Assembly: GCA_024330185.1 (NCBI GenBank)
Contig: JANDLV010000004.1
Location: 62,001 to 126,000, forward strand
Length of the DNA stretch: 64,000 nucleotides
Reading direction: 5' to 3'
Source of the DNA: Candidatus Siliceabacter maunaloa
GTDB lineage: Bacteria; Actinomycetota; Thermoleophilia; Solirubrobacterales; Solirubrobacteraceae
The translations under genes were made by a program, and so were the position numbers. The notes beneath the pieces were generated by a model that searched no databases, was not told the DNA's origin, and saw only the letters and a program-made list of their open reading frames with translations. Of the stretch, positions 40,301-40,966 are shown one piece after another (the stretch's first letter is position 1; each line of letters opens with the position of its first letter).

Positions 40301-40806
40301 GGCGGGGCCAGGGGCGGCACGACCTCGGCCTCGGGGTCGGGCTCGTCGGCCAACGGCAGCGTCGGGCGGGCCATCGGGAAGCCGCCGGCCGGAGCCGACC
40401 CCGCGGGCTCACCCGGGTCGTCGTCGGCCTGCCCCGGGCGGTCTTCGCCGCGGTCCTCGCCGCTGTCAGCGCGCCGGGCCTCCCCGGCGGCGTCGCCCTC
40501 GTCGCTCCTGGAGCCCGCCTCGGGGTCGCGGTCACGCTTCCCGGAGTCAGGCGGCTCGAAGGCCGGGAAGGAGAAGCTGGGGACCTCGAGGCCCGGCAGG
40601 CCCCCGTCCCCGCCGCCGGCAGCGGCCTCCGCCGCCGGCGCCGCATAGCCGCCCATGAGCGACCCCAGGCCCAGGACCACACAGGTCCAGGCCAGGGGCC
40701 CGCGCCTCAGGCGCGAGATGCCCAATCCGTTGGACGGCGAGACGCCGCCGCGCCCCCCCGGGCGCAATCGATTCGATGAGAGCAAGGTGTGTTTGATGTT
40801 GCGCAC
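4375..40806 (-). CDS. Giant secreted multi-repeat protein (12,143 aa) with ZU5-like, beta-module and RTX calcium-binding arrays
   Basis: One uninterrupted frame of 36.4 kb; mass is over 1 MDa by estimate. Approximate order by residue: basic N-terminus and signal peptide 1-65 (hydrophobic 'LAWTCVVLGLGSLMGGYAA', Ala-x-Ala sites after it); Pro/Ala and Asp/Gly/Ser low-complexity linker 65-610; ZU5-like domain 620-741; at least 21 beta-modules 983-4209; 'YLDV' modules 4316-4603 and 5303-6526; long beta-repeat region 6526-7509; first RTX cluster 7650-7710; mixed GGxGxD-type repeats to 11,000, including a DUF642-like jelly roll (8880-9023) and two Calx-beta-like modules (10,233-10,453); alternating RTX array 11,056-11,976. 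I see no LPxTG motif and no enzyme motif. The start is GTG with AGGAG very close upstream, so the exact start is less certain than the frame. RTX families are usually exported proteins folding on calcium; adhesin or surface-layer function is inference. Confidence 0.93.
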   Translation of the reverse strand: MRNIKHTLLSSNRLRPGGRGGVSPSNGLGISRLRRGPLAWTCVVLGLGSLMGGYAAPAAEAAAGGGDGGLPGLEVPSFSFPAFEPPDSGKRDRDPEAGSRSDEGDAAGEARRADSGEDRGEDRPGQADDDPGEPAGSAPAGGFPMARPTLPLADEPDPEAEVVPPLAPPPTDTPFGGLPAPQAVPVPAPAPAPDPQVQVVDVQAPALMPEVELVDPAAEEAQRRAEIERRTAEIIALLEELLASRVSLTPATPPPATGGTGTTDEDEDGGSDLGGGSAGGDDAGSGDEGSGDDTTGGASDDQASGDDTTGDGSGGGDGETSGAMSSSSVATTETIVMQSAPAPAPAMTSAQAPAPDAATPAPAAAPVEAVAPAPAEVAAPAPAPAPAPAPAPAPAPAQAPAPVVAPAPAEGGAPAQAAASAEAAAPAPAAAPPAPVVAPAPVAAPVTTFSAPAQPALVPVTVQVIVTPPPPPPPPPVTDELLEATADTLTLAAAPQTAAAPVLSLDEPATTQTLTTDAGPSTGSADKSTIADTNGLGLDPVTGAPLDPAVTTGDQSPAPAAPGTDGTAAAPGTASGASAADLAADLAEALAPGGPTPGTDLSATTTDAAASTTSGSTLARGPPAGAVLITAARGGTVTAGDARLVFAPGALPADAHVLVVATTLQGPGAATVYDLLAFDAITGEQIATFLLDPVLTLPVDPAATGATIVYLDPVAGPVAIDSTFDPVTGTVSAALPHFSHYTVDPGASAWTIDLPDGGTTVTVSSDGTNLVVTVNGTPQERALTDVTQLVLNGGGGADVVTIALSVVAEHVTVSFEGGEGADTLVGPDASTTWILDGIDTGTLRSAETVVDFARVENLTGGIAEDAFELAEDAGVTGSIEEGGGPVKLSLGGFIHLSASATFGTPDLQTLTLVGGTTVDALVTTLYVAGGQLFVGTLDTLGLEGTLTELALALVVEVTLSAVPRVWVALDTTFSASLVGIDGLELTTGTFDFALNTAASDGSALDLSATPISVDTGGTPAMLTHADGTSRGSADDAAIDIGDGLLVGMADIAFERSQVPVDVDGDGTVDSAGGDDLDDGQLLTFSITDATLDIGTATFGLALTGASIAIASLSTGDPTDARSWSVVQATGLAGTLAVGTLLTAQVSDLGVAVTGADGAGFLDWGTAIGGVPLVVGGQSIELSGDLGTAGGLIEQVTIADLVTGSARFDVTRRVVDVAEASLVGAILVTLVLSELRLAIGTEDFGVQLDGGTVAIASLAPDETAGADARRWLGVQASGISGSISLGADLLTAVVEELAIEVNTAQGATPIDWTTVTGSGVTLTTDIKRVAGDLTAVSIAGGLVTGSASFDVTREVVDVDFDESGTIEVGEQNAVLLTVGVEDLVLAVGEGGDGIAITSGTIGVASLAPGIDTDTRRWMAIKARDLAGTAALGDDLSATVTGLALDVNRATGGASVLDWRVTSDGGSLQQPVQAGGQTIDLSGDLLSVSGTLSELNLVGLITGETGFSLTRSAVTVPTITPNDQPDATLLVLTLTDVDLRVGDVDAVHLVVSGGQLTLASVSPRGPPGSATDTRSWLALAGSLTSVALNGITDLTLAGSDLSLDLNTASGDLDGIAATALDWTGLGVPGIAFTAQTLLVAGTADLDAFGLVDGVVAFTFARAPITAPVDGTLTEVSLTVAPGQGGLFAGVPGAVGIMIGSGSLKLATITSTDATTTWTALQAALAEVTITGLPADLTFVVERLAVDVNRATGPGAQPLDWSTVDDGLDIDITGPLFALSGRADLDAFGLVGGLLDFAFATTTVALDGGPATLTTFGLTVVPTTDDPDGGLFVGVPDGVGFVVDSGTLALAVVTPTDIADTSRWYALKAEFSAIALTGVPDVLTLVARDLTVGLNDASGGTPAAAPLDWTAAGLDSPLGIDFEAAIIEVAGVADIKAFGLVDGLIGFVLTASEVDFDGGRADLTTLALTILAQGPDGSDAGLVIGVPDGPRFSVGAGTLALAVLTPVAAIGDTTPQPTYLALVADLVDLSLLGIEGLVLEARTLGVRVNRASEGATAIDWADAGTPVVDGITIDLSGPLTRVSGIARIAAFGVVAGLVEFVFTTTEVDLSLSDGVLEDVRLTTVGLTVIPGSAEEPGGGLRLGAPDGPGFSLDAGALALAVVAPPSSPGDGRQWIALKAELAGATLEGITGLTLIAQTLAVRVNAASGTAAPGSPAAAPLNWRTQVGGTDGTTFTPTQVVIGEGVNAVTIDFEGGAFTEVSGRAQLDAFGLVTGVVTFSLSSGEADLRLLDGTFVDGATLTTIGLAIVPEDGDDANGAEGLRIGIPGGPGIAFASGSLGVAIATPALMDVAFPAGHRWLAVQVSDLSGTLDLAGLISATIEDLVIEINEVTSGSGLDWATGVGEHGGDDFTPEAVSAGGQPIDAGELTFAISGGMDLSILDLVNGSATLDLTRTITTISGSAGGDVPVADLLTFTLTDLSLTVGDPDGIHFAASGGQLTLAIAAPRGPPAGSVTDTRSWLAIQGGFQTIAFSGIEGLTLEAQSLALEINRASGAYDADGTGTGSSPIFAGALDWQTALPAGASTIDLTQEVLRASGIATFDLGGFVTGRVGFSFEQREVRVDVDAAQDSDGVFLPAPGGDLAGATLTLIGLSLLDPLRIGDPGGVGFSVAGGTLAVAALTPAATATGDTRSWLAVTARLEGGSFEGIEGLEATVDELAVAINQAGGAYTPTGGAAVPAVALDWTRAIDLDTADPAFAADPVVVRTSTDDGVDEQTIAFEEGVTGASGTLTVDIFGFVTGTVGFAYEARTVDVAVGTQTLVGAQLTLLSLTIENVFVGAPDSVGFRVMGGSLAVATVTPAADPTATEPDERSWLGLKGTLTGGSLEGIDGLTIDVVELTVAINRGTEGELAIDALDWTTALGAGNALQIGGVTIDMDREMTRATGIADLDILGFVSGRIGFSFETRKETVTLVDGEVLPDATLTLLALTIEDLFIGEPGGVGIAVDEGTLALAAVRPAPPATSTGTQNPRSWLALSTTITGGSFQGIDGLTLDLVSLAVEINRGSSAGAPIEALDWTTAFADPVVITDADGDEVTIGYETAVQRASGVADIDAFGLLRGTIGFGFEAQTVDVDLDGNGTRDLADARLTTLTLEVDSLFLGFNGIGFAVESGTLAVAVLKPAAPATGMPADPRSWLALTSNIQGAGLVGIPGLTLIAHTLQLEVNRASGGTTPPAPLNWGTTLDLDRDGTFAEELTLGEGNDAVTIDFAGPLLRIAATATARIADFVLVHGSFAFERADDLFVTPVGGTTTTRVSLMKVGISGATVFAGVGLPADFGPRTDDLAASGAIGVALEDVELGLALMRQVPATPTSTTPLRTYTALTGSGAAALIGVEGLTLAGTLQIAVNTATDPNLPAGQIAPVVDFTRLPGGGLAVQTGPDPDGAGEQAAPSVTLDFAGRLVRAAGSLTLAIDAFAFISAQFAFEQGEPIPVTLEDPDGDGPLAAPTGTVTALQIGASEGRAFFGVGGPYFVDSNGDGVIDGDDDPAADGALGLVVDDVELALALMTPSAALAAATGLASFFALKASGSVQLVGVEGLTASIETVTIEINQGRLAATAPTGRRALAVDFSGAPLAIQTGPDPDGTEGEEEPPSIALDFEGTVFRAAGTLSLSIGGFVHLEGSVAFEKGAPITGATLADGTGAGDVTALRIGASGVTVFVGINGPDGPDAVGLRLTGVELALALVKPVVQGTGPAPTRSYYALSARAASIALVGVDGVTIEATELLIEVNGASDSAAAPGALIPVFDFSSVGEDGLVVRTGPAVDGEEAPSRTIAFDGALLRAGGRVTFAIAGVELAATIAFEQTTRANGVKIIRVALGDVDIAFGEPAAFAIENASGLLLITDLGIAATFEVPVSLSFGDSVSFSGNLGLSINTAAVAVDERFLLAGGAQERLQLAAGPFFRLSGTDLELTIEGVVLTADLVFEQITLPGTPVTKLIRIAVTNLSLSFSDPEFDAVSLSNGRGGLILLPTVAGRPGGIAGVLGGEFSAGPVEGEPILRINTTNAPVNQTIVVNGSAVTVDVPADTFALTFRNVSISFGDNLVLTGDFTFEQRGDRRVWGATNVELFLGEGPYRLEDGSVNPDALGVVITGATVGVVSFATGNAPATYAIYAYGAAALVGLEGLTVSGTLRVRINTTGQAVNELITLPGLDPADTETIRVNFATGARTEIFEVGVDEGGAADPDARLTISIGGIVTISGSIAFTRQPSGRIDIRAQDAGIAINIPGADGLTEAFALRGLAEFSFGGGQGFQLRSLIVTGFDVLGTRVASVTPPASALRPPVASLAGPVAGERLSVTALNARGYIDVRFRSVNGVAINPGSITDDTAEFVLVGPAASGVGVNGRAQQLDPTADPGVFRYTFSGSFALTGGRSADTVEIQFLPGSYNDLAGAVGAAGSESLVVLAPATTPASVPTASLASPFNGSVVNLRTLLARPYVDVIFSPGTGGTVDATTIDGNEIRLTGPGAANFVLGTGGVVTGTPLRLLPTGNTWRYFLTPRTGVPAANGEIAVEILDFVFGSTTTPAWQTTDDRTPVRGAGTFTVASEVQTAGTAAGTVALGPVTLLQPTIGLAGMGFVDGQLVLTVGIEVNQATLAFGGAATARLDGILGTFDVTVDIAAAAGALSDPSALLGAFGVPGKFGLSVASLTVTVPGVLNAKATRVAITYDPSKDATQQLVAIGTASLEFPSFGLTGTIVPTTQTPNGLTIYGDGFLLGQATLIYRPNQNGVPGVIRFGSILEFDDLRIGVQDFGIRAGQEIVFDGSVFFASGGVRFLPGRSISGVISDRTTAEPGRDQPGMPDTEALRATLEFEGGEVSALRFNVDTLRINLGSFLTLTARDFVLNTGAGPDEVLVSFQSLGAEVTVGSLTIGGEARNFAFLGDGSFDARDNFGVFLSVGAASGDSFKWPTWLPIRINAIGIEWPDIEADPSDFLLTLSASVTELTFVPGLEFSGSIEGVKIDVGMLLDGEFPIVDIASLGVSVRGQLFGGEINAALIGGILKIGAGNVLIDPLDRTTPVIDRVFFIGVEGGFEFPGIGGLSIRFAMTELGPLGVFISASVPGGILLEPNTGLSLNDFAAGVDFFKTLPSIDDPMELRGPDFRLPTNVSVDNWLATVKSQALAQYRALQANPNLSGFTAAFTAPMTITGSAKIFSIYTSQQLFNGQVTIKFSTDGKFLIIGTLNFAADNISISGRLYADLSRVAQGAVTVLFLADIPDQVRVLTLYGRLKMGFRDANGVEVGFAVPDSAPAAPTPTLAGPRHGGTVGQQALNGRGYVDVRFTVPTGQRLDPASIVDAGDEFTLTGSGGTLALDRTQAPVLVSANTYRYWVVGTGTGASIVALADSWTTTVLASGAIEAGATVTLLATRTDVTYLDVALLPTAAGEINPTSVTAADLQLVSGAAGVTPAAGLAPMRIPGTNVWRFFFTGTFQTGTVTVRFASGAISDGSGITSAAMTESFAVAVPRAEVIGPVTPGQSVDVTVLRAQVVGGKLYLDVSFTPTPGAELNYASIFDSGNELTLTLPDGTTVNLAVPEAIELSADAVTGLVTATVVDVSPATDGTLSAADLKILRDAGVTQFRYAFDLAASDLDPGELTIAFTANGWSDSSGNTGQGTGGTVRVLGPTGSVNDPQAESGIDINVINGRNWLDVSFPQPPAGWLLDFASILDLAPELALGGPGIGTIQLDGSRAPIVVDQAARTIRFWLTGAFASVDAELSDSAVELTFLPGTFAYVPVAASGLAPTAVVAITDPRFVDIAFPAAPAGFAIDPDSVTDLGPAEFTLSYVQRIEVSATDDTVTIWFPRGGNALHVPSISAGGAEFTLSGDGLGTAVLTLDACDAATGACTYDVSSGALADGDLIVDFVTGSWSLVRAGSGAIFASVAPTVDVAYLALVTGAGYRFKILGDFYAGDANRPADALRVTFVGGRWSFVQPGAPALRGTMADQSATNDRSYLDVVYRPTSGGALNPTSITGDEFAFAGAGAAGVSVVGAPTHLGDGVYRYYLQGDFTVGLVQVVFTAGSWSTTDGHTNLAETLAFRVLGPTLDLVDPADEGAAGSRELNERGYIDVSIVAPAGKELDLATVTDLEPEFLLGGAGAMGLALALVAPVLLRRDGNTYVLRYFTTGTYNGGDLTVTLLTQSAARGFAYTDGQVNQFTGPVAPTSPTVSGVATPNIGYLDVRITPTSGDALDPAALDGDEIVFSGAGAGTAQILAVAPTALPGGSVFRFYFTGAFAPGEVVVTFVGDTVRSGVVPDGFAGHANLGEVERLLIRELTGQLEDPPSGGVIDAGALNDRGFFDVVYTLPAGGVEDLDVDAVLDLVADFTVAPGAGAAGTIALDATRPPVLLEFDEEAGTFTFRYFYLGTLGSGDVELTFEDGGELLPVEETVAVGGLTFIDVRFDLAGAELDPTSLDGDEIVLSGSGAAGVEVEGAPLHVGDGVYRYFLRGTFGAGAVIVTFQPGSWADEAGNEGIAGSQRFQVVEPAPAPDPDDPTPGQVFFIELSGGMELRVADLLGDEPVLEIRGQVTLEIGSVEREGETRTRFALSASGTIKLLEPIGNIASGAASFVLETGDSLADTEFWGVVAFQTNFDFLLDYGIDISGSALLTLNVTDRVQVETLTLEGIPGGAVFTVDRTEALLAALPDVPFEVTPLDPLWATVFANPPPTGDGMITLATGQVLRQEMFGADFVEEGATIVAVQVGMQWRVKDGAGRTFFVELASELVDGAPAKDVFLIRGEQRTYELEPLSFAVEIVGALRIFNPADDTETYFRMDGGFVLRIDPTRFELFITAGGEIPAVGLEGRVVGLVVLDRTAAIPGIAAYFSVDVAVGAGGTEEQETGVSDIAGIFQFEGRVKVMLNTTLTEQSFVIPESFQGLLPADFPPSVTIYAAAPDLDGTQRDGADPEIYVQILVAGSMNLQDTLTLNGLFAFTIAGNDEGGSVRITGAVSTSFPFLGSLSGSVDFLFYAGEDQSGIAGRATLVLQRSLIPGVSITGGVLLEVNLNTNGAAREVNTFVTCEQAGETGCASPLSLVIEDDGEFARDDITLDHGLRLVIVGELQIAGLVDLDGRFTFQIATTPTLRVLITVDASLVLGPLGSVAITGAMQLDARGLALQATLEVNFSALGLTLDGSASLELNTTGSTVEVNDGARTYTVPAGFKLAIAGTVTFLDLATAGGSIVIAVQNGEFTLDFNVAFTLGPFTIQAVGGAAIFDNGVALRLAVSVDFAVASIVKIKATGELQLNTSAQDRAVGGVMVAAQKFRLDLTGELKLLEIIRFETRFFIQIGGGAVNVGEGRTANSFDLAPGEWVIDFSAQASFLGLANLSARGWINSEGHFDLFLQGGFNLGGGGFGLFGSADIQVYLNENPATGLYRFGVKLNANVEAKIFGITLAGVGLSANLDAEGSGRVELKFSVTARIKILFITISKTANFNLGSVQLPKPIFLAGPAGSSPTTLGQRGFTGGILYLNMGSRALAHDGFAGRGVGCNDANTACDADEAFIVEHVSGTAGSSTVRITGMGRQQTFTGVTEIRAYAGDGNDSIVVREGVLVGVYFEAGAGDDSLVHLGDGAAELRGGEGDDYLELGPAARGTLVLLGEGGGDYLLNTSSAGASLTGGTGDDKLFGGTGADTLAGGTGKDELESGGGADTIDGGADDDIIKIPLPTSTAFPSVQGGGGTDYLVVSASAGADVLKVSALTGGVRIERFTGATVSADVDAMAVEELVIDLGPGADTLTVASLEGSGVRTVAVSAGKIVTDTGRTQLVSVIDESNPDVPPQQTEQPVLESRDDGAADRITIEGRAGADAFTVAGVGEVDGAVSSIQVVHAGVADFLLTDTLRGEGDTLVVDAKGGADLLDASALGTSDPLATTIYPDLVAVRLIGGTGDDRLIGSPFADVLDSGVGDDTVTGGAGHDVFLDAGGDDTLVESHDAAMGLFEDTFVVGELRADDGTTPFADVPVYDEQELIDLIRDPDGNPSFRTMSTGDRWAAGAIVEDLDGIFETVILTGGTGNNTIVVNDADNTIYIGGVARSVRPFDGRAVLDNFTDEPSEFPEHYVVTLTPGSAGSIEIADSGGALGVDELILNGTNQADDVVLGAAGSGAFRIGAVMARGVSTTVVSYRGLERVQVYTGGGADRVLSNDTAAVTIVDLGGGDDEITIGTVPLIPDAGNRTLEFPDGVPVVDTANMTNGNSAPLFVLGGDQNDRFEVNHNRATLWLHGGAGNDRFLLKTFLVLRENAKNTDEVTNLAELFGGTGSNRYEYLENAPVLINGGPGIDTLIIVGTPIADIFVITDTYVAGAGRIVTFVAIEAIEVDGAGGDDIVYVLATSDDFETIVNGGSGNDTIHIGGDAPTLVFDPPPFIYTPPAFTVTLPPELVYDEFNYSLDGFTFTLTLADWLARGGTFAFTSDDFSRVGRSLVASRVAHLQGAYSRIFPFVEVSAPTVAQIGGRVRYDFFFALLFAPSIQVTIGQFDLRYSIGRLEARSSLVQPPAVTVDPLPFAFAAGRSLDGSQVTGRLTIRGGLGSDRVLYHNQEGTPDEGQLIMRSVERRVQAGEINGVPVYAPELDPDTGEPIVDTYLSLEGAGLGIDRAGAERAEGGSIPYYGVELQEVERVELRLSDAGRDDFTVVETPAGLDLTIYAGGGNDRVTVNAIGGPTQVLGGAGDDIITVHSAGDDRALRGILSRLTVDGDREITELRIPVRDDEGYVQPFLDAPLVIVPVGGVLTAADGRTYRRAIIESILFDPDGTPGNGSPLQARTVVLDEGGAMVEQLVQEKGVQEYGIQKREGDDLLWFDTEGAETIDAAITGVPVILPAQQGDAGAQPVYVDEAFDEVLGQLGPSLVENGGFGVFVPRNATGGGWTTSNLDDFGGSSSGSFLLNSNSNGAAGTDPTISQTITGLTRGVTYRLTGSFANADLYGPDGGPSFGVFVSGSEDPVFEAGAGASGTFTYEFIASSDTVTITFVGERNGVDASYRVDDIALGALRTVSYVTDFVNGVNLWIDGAGRKVTDDSLNQPSLIPVNVTELQPFVTVGDVVSSATGGADSLVVLNSSVTGPTTVTLDVFRVPVAQLVDGLPVLHGAGTDTYFDDPDLRYHFGGERVIDPVSGLPMSYQGGEPVRDLFTGVVLTDPFGAPLTYADGDPMLHVAGDRVQQLRGAVERWLGGEQVRDEDGTPVFNGANPFRYAPGQVRIHDRGDVLDELVDVDGERVAIDATAYAAPTFTGVRLLDGTELDLDLGGFRDLAAGDRVVVTVYDATSIFTLSASEVSLVGNTVVLDPVEEIDRELMIRVTVVVPAVHEENDPVLYFGNEAIEAGDPVVDSQGFLTYDAQGAVVLHTTASAAGRNHRRGSPVYEPDGEGGWTAALYAGGEQRLALGNEPRLWIGGEQAHYFADDEVLEAVERNRIRVEGVDGMPGEILHTGVESLSLVLGSGDDLVTIVETHAGTTLVGTAAGDDSVAVRGTSGPTTILTGAGTDQVAVGSQAGDWGPELGFINANGTLNGIGDALTIDAGTGDGRERLSIDDTADGAANTATLTATTLTDLGLGGALTYTGFEDLELALGSGDDTLTIASTHPGERSTTTVEGRDGDDAINVRTVSSPTRIAGDGGFLPLTFGPDTMPAGAGDDEIRVGSTAPGSLGTLDAVIALLTIAGGDGRDRLLLDDTGGTAGDIGEITGSTISGLGMTLGPVGAQPDALHRVDVRGPSSGTFSLSVAGYGTTGPIAVDATARVVRDALVALLGVTTADVTVARLADSYLIAFRGALAGAAGRALGPVGVTATPGVTATAQAMTDGRVDYTDIETLDVNLGSGSDAVHVEGTSAATRIETRDGDDLLAVNALPVRTSGNTLLGRLTLVGGRGSDTYQVNRFGDGDSQIDVIDSETDGGSNLLVVDGTSGDDQFLMREGLIALLTGLLADGSYTQAERILYDGDLTAGVIINGLDGDDHFAFDDTTTVFTVNGGDGDDTFQFGQLVGEPFTIDGVEVDIQTLLEAVRTTRGLLTPGASFPTTINGGEGNDRFIAFRNVGPLQLNGEAGDDLFVVRSFLDLDDDTQINAGTGNDLIAYVISAPVNLDGGDGNDTLLVLGTEADDVYVVTRDGIYGGGRFVSYLNVEQVDIDGLEGDDTFLVRSTAADTRTRVFGGLGSDTVNVAGDASPVVSDDLRGHSGLIAHGVESADPRWDGLAVDGVAADVADDDEPAVVLTQSGGDTMVGEAGETTDAYTVTLTRAPTTEVRVTVAAPQRTPAEAQRGARSVLVSTDGVTFTRSVTLVFATDPGEWDEPQTIWVRAEDDQAAEGERVVALRHLVVSPGGEYDGLVLPNVAVRVLDDELADPILPAVPPIGGDAPGVVITQSDGSTRVIEGGATDSYTAVLNEAPTTDVTVVAQALPTPTRQPGEPAREDVQVLLSLDGVTWAETVTLTFTPEDWDVAQPVYVMAIDDGYVDGSAVQAFAGGLQRTNAIQGPLYIDGGIDEEAGEEREIPDPVLLPNETAGPLPIPDDPAFQIVEDLQVDTLNVFNGDSLVDETGVLTSTTLTGLRMGPEGITYASFEDLAVHLGHGDDRLRVETTHAGTTRITGGAGADDFEVVTLSGPTLIEGDAGDDEVTVGTLAPDTGAGTVDAILALLAIDGGAGTDTVRVDDAGDTDDNLGTLTQTTLTGLDMAAAAGADRIYSITLGQGADEFTITLAGIGSVALPAGASAAEIQAALQTLLFPGADTCGLEGASRCAQSVFVWKLGGDLLIGLRGEVAGAAGPLLGATAEGTTATDLLRVDGINYYGLEHLDIGLGSGDDRFNVRGTLPRTTLTTGPGDDLVYVSDSADLGLLPQAIADRDLDTLHGLILHGTVVVDDLVFRGSLDLVEGELLIDAGAGSNTLAVSDRNDPDADPNVVITDRSITGLAEGEIHYAATGGDLGGQGWWTRQGDYGLFGRGITVYGGTGGNAFTIRSVLAGDRTPALFASTITTLYAGGGDDVVRIGVADGPARMLVVHGEDGDDRIDAASRGLRGTRLALLVFGNAGSDTIVGGLGPNVLFGDDGRVYHLRPSRMSEGFDVVLGGAPRPADLRHPVTGVRLTGDSSFLIPEVLTTVAPTQGGPLADVIRAGADDDLVFGGAARDAIDAGSGANVVFGDHGRVVLADTGAVAVVEAIAHGRGHDDVIFSGSGADVVMGGEGDDAIDAGAGDNVVLGDHGRTRYAVGMLLEVLSTHTGADQPVSGGSDTVITGAGDDVLIGGMGADTINAGAGDNVILGDAGAVVFGPTGLLELVHVLAPLYGTHDTISAGADDDLVIGGAGRDAIQAGGGRNVILGDDGVVRLVGGIVRDVMSTNTGADASGAGAGDAITTAGGDDLIIGGLGADVVNAGAGANVLLGDSGLISLGDTGLLELVTTLAPDMGDGDVITADGGRDVVLGGAGADVIRAGNGDNVVLGDEGAVTFATTWVREVLSTSTGADAGASGGDDLITTGSGRDVIVGGLGADTVGAGDGDNVVLGDSGRVVADASELPSLVVTIAPGRGGADTIVTGDGWDVVLGGAAGDVIDAGIGQNVVLGDEGVVRLTDGAVRSVLSTDTGADRAASGGADRIRSGSGRDIVLGGIGADEIDAGTGDNVAVGDSGEVIIGAGGLLERVATLAGELGGEDTITTNSGADVILGGAGSDVIDAGWGRNLVLGDNGVVTWLGGHLREARSTNTGADTRGAGGDDTVTTGGGDDLIIGGVGADAIRAGDGDNIAIGDSGRIVWAPGGSLELVETVAAGHGGGDLILAGVGHDVLLGGAAGDIIDASAGDNIVFGDHGQVAYEPGPGRPLSIRAIVPLDPTLGGPDRISAVGPGSNYVIGGAGGDAVTTGFGDDLVFGDFGQIIGQIPLRPRVPSRPVPFTFTSAFTQGFHQGGNDVVDAGHGRNIVLGGQGADRIFTGDGPDDIVGGHNVSGGADGGDVIDAGGGSDAVIGDNGSILALGSLMGGASELLAGGIPGALVRQVVPFDTPWLGAATYDNDRLAGGAGDDLILGGLGDDVIQGDGTLRDGREVGRTFVPGGDLVIVAPFDAPGDGRDEIEGGSGSDTVFDNAGGVIAGGELARFGRPPLPARTPGEDTIFYGAEATPARRSTITNTEGDGQSGT
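4880..7640 (-). repeat. C-terminal alternating RTX-type repeat array of the giant protein
   Basis: About 14 units spaced near 180 bp each end in an 'NVVLGDxG'-like motif (for example near 7340, 7165, 6985, 6800, 6620, 6440, 6255, 6080, 5895, 5715, 5535 and 5360). Two flavours alternate strictly through the core: one continues into 'LxxVxSTxTGAD', the other into 'LLELVxTLAP'. Each is followed by GGxGADxIxAGxG calcium-binding nonapeptide-like blocks. Confidence 0.9.
9450..10110 (-). repeat. Two tandem Calx-beta-like modules in the giant protein
   Basis: Two copies of a module of about 110 residues. Each begins 'VVLTQSGGDTMV' or 'VVITQSDGSTRV', continues with a Tyr-x-Val/Ala-x-Leu strand and 'APTTxVxVxV', and then has 'LSLDGVTW'-like and 'WDxPQ' strands ending in an acidic Asp-Asp turn. 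The pattern resembles Calx-beta calcium-binding domains; assignment is by eye. Confidence 0.6.
13090..13485 (-). repeat. Tandem GGExVxDxxTGxPLxY-type short repeats in the giant protein
   Basis: Six or more imperfect repeats of about 20 residues, such as 'GGERVIDPVSGLPMSY', 'GGEPVRDLFTGVVLTD', 'AGDRVQQLRGAVERWL' and 'GGEQVRDEDGTPVFNG'. A looser continuation ('GGEQRLALGNEPRLWIGGEQ') appears near 12,490-12,640. I do not recognise the domain. Confidence 0.65.
17690..17880 (-). repeat. First classical RTX nonapeptide cluster in the giant protein
   Basis: Consecutive GGxGxDxLx nonapeptides: 'GGTGDDKLFGGTGADTLA', then 'GGTGKDELESGGGADTIDGG'. These are the canonical hemolysin-type calcium-binding repeats. 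Looser copies continue on both sides to roughly 18,150 and 16,560. Confidence 0.9.
21230..24900 (-). repeat. Array of 'YLDV' beta modules in the giant protein
   Basis: About eleven modules near 330 bp each, opening with a strand such as 'GYVDVRF', 'YLDVSF', 'SYLDVVY' or 'GYIDVSI', then 'LDPxSIxDxxxEFxLxG' and a closing 'YRYxxxGxF..G.V.VTF..GSW'. Two more copies lie at about 27,000-27,860, separated from the main block by a different beta-rich domain. Confidence 0.8.
28180..37860 (-). repeat. Array of at least 21 large beta-modules in the giant protein
   Basis: Modules of roughly 420-500 bp (about 140-165 residues) are marked by a recurrent 'LxVxxNxAsG...LDW' segment. Examples are 'LALDVNRATGG', 'LAVDVNRATGPG', 'LALEINRASGA', 'LQLEVNRASGG' and 'LRVRINTTGQA'. 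Each also has a 'GFVxGxxxFxFExR' strand and a 'GxxGIxVxxGxLALAxxxP' strand. The array is continuous and diverged rather than recently duplicated. Confidence 0.85.
39619..39672 (-). repeat. Hexanucleotide tract (GGGAGC)9 encoding an (Ala-Pro) linker
   Basis: Nine perfect copies of GGGAGC on the plus strand read as Ala-Pro dipeptides in the giant protein, at about residues 379-396 inside the Pro/Ala-rich linker. Because the unit is 6 bp, slippage would change linker length without shifting the frame. Confidence 0.9.
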
Positions 40807-40854
40807 CGCTCCTGCCGCTTCCGTGCTGCGGCCCCCGTGGCGATGCGTGCGAGC

Positions 40855-40884
40855 AATGTAGCCGGTCGCACGCCGCCGTGTCCA
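40855..40884 (-). promoter_or_regulatory. Candidate sigma70-type promoter of the giant gene
   Basis: Read on the minus strand, TGGACA (40879-40884) and TACATT (40855-40860) are separated by 18 bases, close to TTGACA and TAtaaT consensus. The predicted transcript would begin about 40 bases before the GTG start. An unusually AT-rich patch (TTTTTC, AATAAA) lies just upstream at 40,887-40,915. Confidence 0.45.
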
Positions 40885-40944
40885 GCTTTTTCGTTCCGCG
40901 GGGGCCGAATAAACCCGTTCTGGACGGATGTCCGAGGCGCCGGC

Positions 40945-40961
40945 GCCCGCTCGAGGCGGGC
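40945..40961 (-). terminator. Short hairpin after the PAC2 gene
   Basis: GCCCGC and GCGGGC form a perfect 6-bp stem around a 5-base loop, starting 5 bases past the PAC2 stop codon. The adjacent GGCGCCGGCGCC is itself self-complementary. No T-run follows. Confidence 0.45.
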
Positions 40962-40966
40962 CCTGC

